Shown here in pieces: positions 6,001 to 11,800 of a DNA stretch of 13,558 nucleotides. The position numbers were made by a program, and so were the translations under genes. The stretch comes from an uncultured Bacteroidota bacterium (GTDB lineage Bacteria; Bacteroidota; Bacteroidia; Flavobacteriales; BACL11). The notes beneath the pieces were generated by a model, which was given only the letters and a program-made list of their open reading frames with translations, was not told the DNA's origin and did no database searches. Each line of letters opens with the position of its first letter. Position 1 is the stretch's first letter. Location of the stretch: positions 1 through 13,558 of the forward strand of contig CABXPN010000027.1 of NCBI GenBank assembly GCA_902514225.1, in the 5' to 3' direction.

Positions 6001-8584
6001 TAACAGGATCACCTTGGGTAATCGTAAATGCTGCTGGAGCAACTAATACTTCTGGAGTATTAGCAATATTAGTAGGATCACAATAGGAATAAGTAGCTTG
6101 TATAGCAAGTTGCTTGCTAATACCTGTACATGGATCCAATCCAAACAAAGTAGTTATAGCCGGAACACTGCAGGAAGTCTGATACAAACATAAACTCTCC
6201 ACTATGCTTTGAGAATTTGGATGATGACAACCAAAAGAACCTGTAGAAATAGAATAATTACCACAACTACCTGAAGGAGTACCATATGAAGCAAAATCAA
6301 TGGAACTAATAAGAGCTCCAGCTGGAGCAGTCAAGTTGATCGAATCTCCTTCATTTACTAAATCACATAAAATTCCATCAGCACCACTTGGCCTTTTATA
6401 CAAACTATAAGATCCTTCCAAGGAAGGGTATCCTTGCCAAGATGGGTAATCATTATATCCTCCACCAGTACATCCTACAGTAGTAATAATAGAAGAAATT
6501 GTTACATATCCATGATTTTGATTACCATCATATGATCCAGATGAATTACTTTGATTTGTGCCATTATTGTAAGAACCACCTCCACCTGCAGAAAGGATAT
6601 ATGCACCTCCACCAGAATAACCACCGCCACCTCCAGCTCCATAATTTATAGCCTCTCCACCTCCGCCTCCACCAAATCCTCCTTCACCACCTTGTGAAGT
6701 ATAGTTATCTCCTCCTGCTCCTCCATTTATAAATGCTAAACCTGGACTGCATGAAGAATAACCATCTCCACCATCTCCATAAAAACCTCCACCACCAGAA
6801 CCTCCAGAACTATAACCTCCTCCACCATAGCCATTTGACCCACCATTATTTGACGCCTGAGATCTATTCCCATTAGTGGATGTAGTACCATATTCATAGT
6901 AATTATTGTTTTGATAATGTATCCCACCACCTCCACCAGCAATTATAAGTGGCTGATTTGTACTACTTACAACAAAACTACCTCCACCTCCACCTGAAGT
7001 AAGCGAAGCAGTTTGACCTGCCTGACCAACTAGTATCTGGATGGTTTCACCTGCTGTTAATTGAAAATCTCCACTCATATAAGCTCCTTCTCCACCCTGA
7101 TAATTGTAATATGTTGTCAGTCCACCATCAGCACCTTTAACTTCAATAGTATATGTTCCTGTTTGTGGAACTACCCACTCTTGTATTCCGGAATTTGAGA
7201 TTACATCACCATCTAAATATGTTCCTGAATATGCAGAATTTACCAAACTTTGAGATGGGCCATATCTTCCATATTGTCCACAATTAGTAAAAGTAAAAGA
7301 AATAGGCATTGCTGCAATAACATCTGGAGTTGAATTGTCATAATAGCTATTATTTACATTTATACTACTATTAAACCCATAACTATTCGCCGTACTGTCC
7401 CAAATCCAATTTGTATAGTTATTAGTTATATCTATTCGTTCGCCTGTAGAGTCATGCTTTAATACAAAAACTGCAGGATGACCATCTAATTTAAAATCTG
7501 ATGTATCTGTTCCACTTATAAAAACATTTAAATTCTGAAGTCTTTGAGTGATATCAGGAAATATATTAACATCCAATGCGCAAGATCCATCATCTGTATT
7601 TGCTAAAGGATTATAATTACTAAATATAGGATTTGGATCCATACATCCATAAACTACAGCTATACAACTACCATCATCTGTATTGGCTGATGCATTGTAA
7701 TTAAACATAGTAGAATCTATGCATCCATAAATAAAAGGAATACAACTTCCATCATCAAAACATGCTGTATCGTTGTAGTTAATTGCAGTGGAATCTATGC
7801 ATCCAGAAACATAGCAACAAGATCCATCATCTTGAACAACATTTGGATTATAATTAAATGCTAATGAATCCATGCATCCAACATTACCACAAGAGCTGTC
7901 ATTCGTATTTGCAAGTGGATTATAATTCAAATAAGTTGAATCCATACATCCATAAATAAATGGAATACACGAACTATCAGATACTGTTGCAGATGAATTG
8001 TAATTAAATGCTGTTGAATCCATACATCCAGGATATTGACATGAACCATCATCAGAATTAGCTAATGGGTCATAGTTAGAAGCGTTAGGATCAGTACATC
8101 CGCTAATAGGAGTACAAGAAGTGGCAAATAAATTACTATTGTAGAAATGGGACATAAACCAAGACACATTATTTACAGCTATACAAGACAAATTAGGATT
8201 TAGTGTGAAAATAAAAGTATTTATAATGGTATAATTAGGAACTCTAAGATCAATTGTTAAAAGTGGAGGATTATTTTTACACTTAATAATCATTATATCT
8301 GTATTATTACTAAGATCTATTGATACAATCTGATTACCATTACAGTTTATTTCTCTTAAATCTGCAAAATCTTCTACCCCTGTTAGATCTGAAATATTCT
8401 TTCCTTGAAGACTTAGTGAAATTACATTATCTATATTAGAAGTTAGAACATAATCATCTAAAATATTATCATAGCCAAGATTAATTAATTCCTGCTCAAA
8501 ATTATCATCTGGAACATAAGTTTGTTGTCCAAAACCTATAAAAGGTACACATAGTAATAGTAGTAATAGTAATAAATACCTCAT
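1..8584 (-). CDS. Giant modular secreted surface protein, adhesin/lectin-like; C-terminus outside window
   Basis: From ATG at 8584 one frame stays open to the left edge, at least 2861 codons; the same codon phase was confirmed at more than a dozen landmarks, so no frameshift is evident. Residues 1-20 are a signal peptide (MRY, eight Leu, then ...IGFGQ, cleaved before QT). Residues 21-160 are a leucine-rich head beginning YVPDDNFEQ, typical of Bacteroidota surface proteins. Then follow Cys repeats (162-335), a paired module, a glycine-rich ALK/LTK-like domain (about 428-700), a SUEL-type lectin (about 740-834), seven TIG-like Ig domains in all, three copies of an unrecognised 125-residue module, a second Cys-repeat block (1307-1506), a second lectin (about 1766-1855) and two SprB-like repeats. 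Composition is rich in Ser, Thr, Asn, Asp and Tyr and poor in Lys/Arg, as expected outside the cell. A role in adhesion or glycan binding is inferred; type IX secretion is plausible but its sorting domain would lie beyond the window. Confidence 0.93.
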   Translation of the reverse strand, partial: MRYLLLLLLLLCVPFIGFGQQTYVPDDNFEQELINLGYDNILDDYVLTSNIDNVISLSLQGKNISDLTGVEDFADLREINCNGNQIVSIDLSNNTDIMIIKCKNNPPLLTIDLRVPNYTIINTFIFTLNPNLSCIAVNNVSWFMSHFYNSNLFATSCTPISGCTDPNASNYDPLANSDDGSCQYPGCMDSTAFNYNSSATVSDSSCIPFIYGCMDSTYLNYNPLANTNDSSCGNVGCMDSLAFNYNPNVVQDDGSCCYVSGCIDSTAINYNDTACFDDGSCIPFIYGCIDSTMFNYNASANTDDGSCIAVVYGCMDPNPIFSNYNPLANTDDGSCALDVNIFPDITQRLQNLNVFISGTDTSDFKLDGHPAVFVLKHDSTGERIDITNNYTNWIWDSTANSYGFNSSINVNNSYYDNSTPDVIAAMPISFTFTNCGQYGRYGPSQSLVNSAYSGTYLDGDVISNSGIQEWVVPQTGTYTIEVKGADGGLTTYYNYQGGEGAYMSGDFQLTAGETIQILVGQAGQTASLTSGGGGGSFVVSSTNQPLIIAGGGGGIHYQNNNYYEYGTTSTNGNRSQASNNGGSNGYGGGGYSSGGSGGGGFYGDGGDGYSSCSPGLAFINGGAGGDNYTSQGGEGGFGGGGGGEAINYGAGGGGGYSGGGAYILSAGGGGSYNNGTNQSNSSGSYDGNQNHGYVTISSIITTVGCTGGGYNDYPSWQGYPSLEGSYSLYKRPSGADGILCDLVNEGDSINLTAPAGALISSIDFASYGTPSGSCGNYSISTGSFGCHHPNSQSIVESLCLYQTSCSVPAITTLFGLDPCTGISKQLAIQATYSYCDPTNIANTPEVLVAPAAFTITQGDPVITSVSPSSAKRYDTVSINISSLYIDYMSTNGDTSSFRLTNSTDTILGVYSSQSYHVSGDHLYGTIAIPIDAALGWYNVEVWDLGSNEYIVDSNSFYINQFTDIASISPSSGSPGDTVAVSLSASSKFVFTNQSGSPVPLRLLHQVDSSTITIPNSVISNWVAGTSDFSTYIIIPYSASLGDYSLEIQYNSSDWTLLADYAFDVGMYGCADSTAINYDSTATINDGSCAYISISSISPTSGGRGDSISITINDNGINYGIAGNSAEIRLSKDSNIFYGSCIPPIENTLTYWSYSTSNSNIYSLDLATGIQTDTQTFTFDYRSYDMYGSNDRWILYDENGSWLDEHFNQTNYNCNIESFTYTASTSQMQQWSADGVVTFEVRPYNFYYRSAGQYCTNSDYFRVSATSLDIHVNIPSNQELGFYDFQVKDKTYNQWVTLNNAFEVRYYGCTNSTMFNYDSLATHDDMSCIPVILGCMDSTMFNYNASANTDNNSCISFVYGCIDSSMFNYNAIANIDNGSCIPFIYGCMDSTAFNYDTLVNTDDGSCCYISGCTDILACNYNSNALCDDGSCLTIYGCMDTVACNFDPIAECDDGSCLTTYGCMSPIATNYDSLASCMDSSSCVYPSGCTNPIALNYNPAIITDDGSCIFRVNILPDSTPRAHSLEVFVSGIDTTDFKVGTQPALLTLIHDSTGESLDLPNNYTNWVWDSTANSYGFYSYLDVDSSYYNESLSGDYDSTYCCGAPILLADTLTYWSNSSSSSNYYYLDLATGVQTDATTFTFDYRAYDMYGSERWYLYDENGYSLGTYYNQTNYNCNTESFTYTASASTMQQWSADSVVTFQVRPYYFYYRYAGNYCVYADYFRVSANIDTDTTSLFPHAFMQNEYQITNPGDYSLYKKADGSNGSLCDIVNEGNILNLTAPAGATISSINFASYGTPSGSCASFSTTACHISNSQSIVESYCLGQNSCSVPATNTVFGNPCTNTNKQLAVEATYSYYNPSNLANIPDTLLTPQAFTITEGTPTITNISPNTASIGDFVDVEISGFYMDYTYDSLIIDTLGWSLIYDTTQNIIDSIPDIDSAICTSWSAAFFDTILGTYDSVCIGYDTVGWIPIYDSIFLTVIDSIPFTDSNGVTVYSPFRLINSSDTIYGNGYEINYAAAVDSIFSYDTITGVSTYIPGSYSMPDQEILAGEIQIPIFTSFGLYDLEVWDYGSDDWILLDSAFTISTFSISPTRITPNYGYLGDSVPVFISGNWSEFENVGSVGGAASLWLIKEQMDSISSIIPVPNYMNSNWQYNAILQDSGFYTYVDIPDSTELGLYNLVADIDDDTMGYLPYAMILEEDAFAVAVSSIYSFGCADLLAYNYDSTVTSGDLSSCIYPHILLTDPWEISQGVSCNIRIYVENMDIADSSGNLSDFRLIHNTTQDTIDGVSLSADSSSFSNWLGVLPPALTLYGSLPISTNTPSGYYHVEVYDQATNRWILGSYSLYIQEPFISPNQGYRGDSMNVTVNGFCASNATPANTVSNQLYYWNNNSSHYLDLNTGIQTDSNTFYFEFIAYDMNSWGDSWDIYDEYGSFLMTYSPPTNPYCNIISFSYTASETQIQQWSADGVISLMIIHCCFYHRSSTTSGCNASDYFRATINLPQVASSFIDYRLVSSDSSTIIPLTITNDISCDSYYGYGMFEASIAIPDSAALGAYHFAIYDSIYNYNYFLSQNSFLVKSNQFGCTDPLADNYNATSVIDDGSCITCNISNTFLINPPTNSVSCDGVALSSAQSNYPITSYNWINYNDSTQFVSNSYFALDLCNGMYLFTVTDSAGCTITDTLFIGSFVPIFGCTDSTASNYDSTATVDDGSCCYLSLSLVLVNNNPPTSCNGWAFATTTGLNPPFNYTWSDSSTNYYIDSLCSGSYSLTVTDGVGCTVTENFTIGQVTIYGCTDSTANNYDPLANSDDGSCTYDIYGCTDAAASNYDPLSTIDDGSCTYPNTCGPITGVYVDGIIHDRATF
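230..420 (-). other. SprB-like repeat 2
   Basis: Same family pattern as repeat 1: SCNGWAFATTTG, PPFNYTWSDSSTN, LCSGSYSLTVTDGVGCTVTE. It is followed by two Cys repeats and then GPITGVYVDGIIHDRATF at the window edge, a segment that resembles the start of fibronectin-III-like domains in related proteins (tentative). Confidence 0.75.
527..750 (-). other. SprB-like repeat 1
   Basis: The pattern SCDGVALSS...YPITSYNW...DLCNGMYLFTVTDSAGCTITDT fits the SprB repeat (named after the gliding-motility adhesin of Flavobacterium johnsoniae): an early Cys, an aromatic-Trp strand, a C-x-G-x-Y turn and a VTD-x-x-GC-T ending. A single Cys repeat separates it from the second copy. Confidence 0.75.
1090..1474 (-). 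repeat. Unrecognised 125-residue module, copy 3 (diverged)
   Basis: Begins at Cys 1472-1474 and keeps LDLNTGIQTD, YDMNSWGD, YDEYGS, YCNIISFSYTAS, QQWSADGVISL and a final DYFRATI, but is clearly more diverged than copies 1 and 2. As with copy 1 it interrupts a TIG-like domain, between FISPNQGYRGDSMNV (near 1530) and IPDSAALGAYHFAI (near 930). Confidence 0.65.
2620..2863 (-). repeat. Two Asp/Ser/Ile-rich repeats inside a TIG-like domain
   Basis: Between the TIG start (NISPNTASIGDFVDV) and its end (IPIFTSFGLYDLEVWD) lie two units of about 30 residues, YDSLIIDTLGWSLIYD...IIDSIPDIDS and YDSVCIGYDTVGWIPIYD...VIDSIPFTDS. The corresponding TIG domain of the first half (near 5720-6030) lacks them, so they are a local expansion. 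Function unknown. Confidence 0.65.
3020..3289 (-). other. SUEL-type (galactose/rhamnose-binding) lectin domain 2
   Basis: About 90 residues closely related to domain 1: NFASYGTPSGSC, a downstream Cys, SQSIVESYCLGQNSCSVPA, FGNPC and KQLAVEATYSY. The CLGQNSCSVPA and FG-x-PC segments are closer to the family consensus than in copy 1. Both lectin domains are preceded by SLYK and followed by an Ala-Phe-Thr-Ile-Thr lead into a TIG-like domain, confirming they are corresponding parts of a duplicated unit. Confidence 0.87.
3411..3790 (-). repeat. Unrecognised 125-residue module, copy 2
   Basis: Shares LDLATGVQTD, FDYRAYDMYGS, LYDENG, NQTNYNCN, SFTYTAS and MQQWSADSVVTFQVRPY with copy 1. Similarity is high at the DNA level as well (compare 3420-3580 with 4800-4960, including many silent positions), so the duplication is fairly recent or kept alike by recombination. 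Unlike copies 1 and 3 it is not inside a TIG-like domain; it sits where the glycine-rich domain sits in the first half. Confidence 0.75.
3805..4066 (-). repeat. Paired module (VNILPD...NNYTNW.WDSTANSYGF), copy 2
   Basis: About 85 residues sharing VNILPD, FVSGIDTTDFK, HDSTGE and NNYTNWVWDSTANSYGF with copy 1 at about 7310-7577. Like copy 1 it directly follows a Cys-repeat block, which places both in a larger duplicated unit. After it the sequence enters the 125-residue module rather than a glycine-rich domain. Confidence 0.75.
4067..4666 (-). repeat. Cys-bracketed repeat block 2 (8 copies)
   Basis: Eight tandem units (residues 1307-1506) of the same GC-x-D...NY[ND]...[DN]-x-S-C type as block 1. 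Two neighbouring units (GCTDILACNYN and GCMDTVACNFD) carry an additional pair of Cys within the unit, so their disulfide pattern should differ. Single units also occur near 5384, 1945, 838 and 511, and two occur at about 80-216, giving 21 in the window. Confidence 0.9.
4793..5167 (-). repeat. Unrecognised 125-residue module ('LDLATG' module), copy 1
   Basis: Starts at Cys 5165-5167 and ends at FRVSAT. Conserved motifs are LDLATGIQTD, a FDYRSYDMYGS segment, LYDENG, NQTNYNCN, SFTYTAS, MQQWSADGVVTFEVRPY and YC...DYFRVSA. I do not recognise the family; a CUB-like or jelly-roll beta sandwich is possible. It sits inside a TIG-like domain: the TIG start (SISPTSGGRGDS, near 5300) and the TIG end (NIPSNQELGFYDFQV, near 4770) lie on either side. 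Confidence 0.7.
6083..6367 (-). other. SUEL-type (galactose/rhamnose-binding) lectin domain 1
   Basis: About 95 residues with the hallmarks of the Gal_Lectin/SUEL family (sea urchin egg lectin, latrophilin, plant beta-galactosidase tails): FASYGTPSGSC, a downstream Cys, SQSIVESLC, TSCSVPA, FGLDPC and a final KQLAIQATYSY. The spacing and Cys pattern fit the family. The family binds galactose or rhamnose, so a glycan-binding role on the cell surface is a reasonable inference; the exact sugar cannot be read from the sequence. Confidence 0.85.
6485..7303 (-). other. ALK/LTK-like glycine-rich domain in giant protein
   Basis: Residues about 428-700. The order of motifs matches the extracellular glycine-rich domain of animal ALK and LTK receptors as I recall it: FTNCGQYGRYGPSQ, an Ala-Tyr pair, GIQEWVVPQTGTYTIEVKGA with GG, a GDFQL segment, ILVGQAG, GGGGGSFVV, PLIIAGGGGG, then runs of glycine broken by GFGGGGGG and GGGGGYSGG. 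The sequence seems to belong to the family Pfam calls ALK_LTK_GRD, which is already known to include bacterial members. In receptors this domain binds protein ligands through packed polyglycine helices; what it binds here is unknown. It is the only copy in the window. Confidence 0.85.
7310..7577 (-). repeat. Paired module (VNIFPD...NNYTNW.WDSTANSYGF), copy 1
   Basis: About 85 residues directly after Cys-repeat block 1, containing VNIFPD, a conserved HDSTGE motif and NNYTNWIWDSTANSYGF. A clear paralogue follows Cys-repeat block 2 at about 3805-4066. Its start (LNVFISGTDTSDF) resembles a TIG-like strand pattern. It leads into the glycine-rich domain here, but into the 125-residue module in copy 2. 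Confidence 0.75.
7580..8101 (-). repeat. Cys-bracketed repeat block 1 (7 copies) in giant protein
   Basis: Seven tandem units of 24-28 residues (residues 162-335) each start GC-[TMI]-D and end D-[GS]-S-C, with a central NY[ND] motif. The first unit reads GCTDPNASNYDPLANSDDGS followed by Cys. The two Cys of each unit are 20 residues apart and could form one disulfide; the acidic residues could bind calcium, though that is a guess. Repeats of this kind are familiar from Bacteroidota surface proteins but I know of no assigned function. They probably act as a stalk or spacer. Confidence 0.9.
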
Positions 8585-8624
8585 ACAAAGATGTTATAAA
8601 ATTGTGGTGTCGTAAAATACTTTA

Positions 8625-8632
8625 CAAATATA
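8625..8632 (-). promoter_or_regulatory. Putative promoter -7 element of the giant gene
   Basis: TATATTTG on the minus strand fits the Bacteroidota primary-sigma -7 consensus TAnnTTTG. It ends 40 bases before the ATG at 8584, which would give a leader of roughly 35 bases. No convincing -33 element was found. Confidence 0.5.
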
Positions 8633-8656
8633 CTAAAAAAATATTAGAATCTTGAA

Positions 8657-8680
8657 GAAAAAAGTCGGGGTAGCAGGATT
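8657..8680 (-). repeat. tRNA 3'-end relic, copy 1 (left flank of CHAT gene)
   Basis: These 24 bases are identical to 11911-11934. On the minus strand they read AATCCTGCTACCCCGAC and then six T, which is a T-loop end, T-stem 3' strand, seven-base acceptor 3' strand ending in G72 and discriminator A73, followed by a T-run. A C1-G72 pair with A73 is typical of tRNA-Pro. The T-loop here is damaged (TTGTAAT instead of TTCGAAT) and no 5' acceptor partner (CGGGGTA) is found at the expected distance, so it is a relic and not a working tRNA. The rest of the gap, 8681-8821, holds nothing I can name. Confidence 0.7.
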
Positions 8681-8821
8681 ACAACCCAACACCTTTTTAC
8701 ATGATTACAGTAAGCTTTTGAACTAAAAATTGCTCCGCTTTTTGCACCGCTCATCAATCTACTAATACAAACTTAAGAAATTATTTTGATTTTCTGATTA
8801 GGAAATACTTTTAAAAATAAT

Positions 8822-11800
8822 TTATTCTCCCAACATTATAAAAGCACCCCAATAATAAGGATGTTTGTATTTTTCTCTTATTTTTTGTTGAGCGTGCTTA
8901 AACGCCTCTTTCTTACTCATTTTCTTATCAATCCAATAATCGTAAAAATAGGTCATTAACTCTTGCGTAGCTTTATCATCTACTTCCCACATACTCATTA
9001 TCAATGATTCTGCTCCTGCTACTCTTATTGCTCTTTGTAAACCATATACTCCTTTTCCATTCTGAACATCACCTGTACCCGTCTCACAAGCACTAAGAAC
9101 AACCAATTCTGTTCCTCTTAAATTAAGTAAAGACGCTTCATAAGCATTTAACCATCCATTATCATCTGCAAGTATCTCCCCATTCATAGTATTTTCTGCT
9201 CCACTAAAAAATAATCCTGAACGTGTCATTGGATTAGAAACAGCTTTTTTGTGGTCTGTAGATATCATATTAGAACGCTCAACCATCTTTTGGTCTTCAA
9301 AGAAAAAACCGTGTGTTGCTATATGTAATATTTTGGGAGCTTCTATACTCTTAATTCTTGTCTCCGTTGCTTCTACTCCACTAATAAGTTCTACATCCCA
9401 ACCTTTTGATTTTAAATTGTCAGAAATTAAATCTACTTCAGTCTGTGTTCCCGGTAAATCTGATAACAACATACCTCTTTGTAGGCTGTCCAACTCATCT
9501 TGATTGATTGATCTTGATTGGGATTCATTACTAGAAAGTACTACTACATCCTCCTCAAGTAAGAAAGTTGGATTACCTATAAGTACGGCATGTAAATCAT
9601 CTGGCTGTTCATATAGTTGGATATTCTCTTTCTGATGCACAAAATCTTCCACATTAGAAACATATACAATATCGTATTTATCTATTAAAAAACTACTTGA
9701 CGTAGAATCATACAGTACATTAGGATTAATCTTACTATAAACTCCCTCTGGAGAGAAATAAACGGTAGAAACACCTTCTAAATAAGGTTCTAGTTTACTC
9801 CAAAAGTTTTGATAGCATATATTACCATAAACTATATCTCCATAACTAAATTCCTTATTAGATGGTCTTTCTTGTGTATAGTTAGAATAATAGTTGTAAA
9901 TGCTATCAAAATCAGAAGCAGTACCTAAATAAACTAATTGTGGAAACTCATCTCCTTTCTTAGTTATATAAGCGTAATAACTATCTCCATAATTATTTAA
10001 AAAATCAACATATATTTCATTTTCTAAGAGATTAATTTTAATATTCTCAAAAGAATAATTACGTGTAGTATTATGAAAAACACCTGAAAGATTTATTAAA
10101 TCTCTTTCTAGATCATCTATTCTATCCGCTAAAATATTTACGTTTAATCCCATACTCTTTCTTTCTTCTAAGCTGATTTCATAGCAATAAGATAAAGTTT
10201 GATGATAAGATAACCAATCATTATACAAATTTATTAATGTGTCATTAGAAAGCTCATATATGTAAGAACTTATCGTATTACGATTACTTAACTCTCTTCC
10301 TTTAGAAGAAATATAACATTCATAAATATTCTTAGAATATTGTTGATTATATTGAAAGAATTGTGTTGGATTATTAAGCTCAAAAACATATGCATCATGT
10401 GACTTAACAGCAGTTTCAACATCATATAGAATATAAAAAACATTTTGAAAATTTTCAAACAAATTATTATATGATGACGCTAGTAATTTTGAATTGAGTG
10501 ATTTTTCATAATCTAAATATTGTTTCTGATAAATTTCGTTAAGTAATAAGAAAGACTCGAATGAGCGATCAAATTGCTCAAGCTCAAAATATGTATGAGC
10601 GATATTATTTAAAATAACAATATTTGCAAATCCATATAACCCATAAATTTCTTCATTTATATTCAATACTTCTTCTTGTAATTCCAATGCTTTTCCGTTG
10701 TTCCCTAAATCACTGTATCTTTGAGCTAGGTTTGATAAAGCAATGCTATAATCTAAATGTTTTCTTCCTAATGAATCTCTATAAATATCAACTGCTTTAT
10801 TACCAGTTTCTAACGCGAGTGAATCATTTCCTAAAGCACTATATACTATAGATAGATTATCTAATACCATGGCATAATCTATACTTGTTTTCTTTACTAA
10901 TTCCATACATGAAGAAAAATAAGATATTGATAAATTATTGTAATAAGTATAAAGTGAATCTTCATAATCATACATCATAGATAATTTATGACAAGTAGTA
11001 GCTAAATTATTCATTACTATATAATAACTTCTATGTTTTTTACCTAATCCTCTTTCAATAAGTTTAATAGCTTTAAGTTGATATTTAAAAGCCTTCTCAT
11101 GATTCTTTAAATTGCTATAAGTTATTGCAAGATTATCTAATGTTATTCCATAATTATAACTTGAAGTATCAGAAAATCTTTCATAAATCCTTAATGATTC
11201 CAATTTCATGTGTAGAGCTTCTGAATGTTTATCTATTGTTGAATATAAAATACCCAACTCACCTGCAATTTTACCATATCTTTTGTTGTCTTTCCCAAAA
11301 TATTCATAAACTATATCCATCACATATTGTTTAAGTTCAAGAGATTTATTTATATATCCATATTGTTTGAAAGTAGAAGACAAGAAGTTCAAATAATCAA
11401 TTATGCAGGTGTCAGATTTAGATATATTAAATGAATGAATATCTGGATTACCATTAAGATACTGAATCCGGAAACATTCTTCCCCTTGCGTATTAAATAA
11501 TACATAATCACCATGTGGAATATTATTCTTATAGTTTATTATATATTCTTGTATTCCTTCATTATACCATATACATATGCTATCTCTAATAATTGGATTA
11601 TCAGAGAGCAAATATCCTTCCCACTGTTTCTCACCAGTTTTATAATAATCAATAACCTTTCCTGATGGGATACCTCTGTCATAAGTTATAACTCTATAAA
11701 ATTCAACACTATCACTAATATCTGTAATGTTCCAATCATTATCATATAGAATTGTCCAAGCTCCTGTCTTATTACTATCTAAATCATAAGCATTAGGATT

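Noticed and set aside
6736..6942. 68-codon minus-strand ORF in the glycine-rich region
   Set aside because: It is in a different frame from the giant gene, overlaps it fully, and its Val/Met/Glu/Gly-rich product is what glycine codon runs give when read one base off.
4067..8101. Regular spacing of about 75-80 bases resembling a CRISPR array
   Set aside because: The repeats are in-frame protein repeats with variable DNA; there are no identical repeats with unique spacers, and no cas genes.
8731..8760. GCGG[TA]GCAA direct repeat with A/T runs as a terminator of the CHAT gene
   Set aside because: The two short copies do not form a convincing GC-rich stem followed by a T-run, so no terminator is called there.
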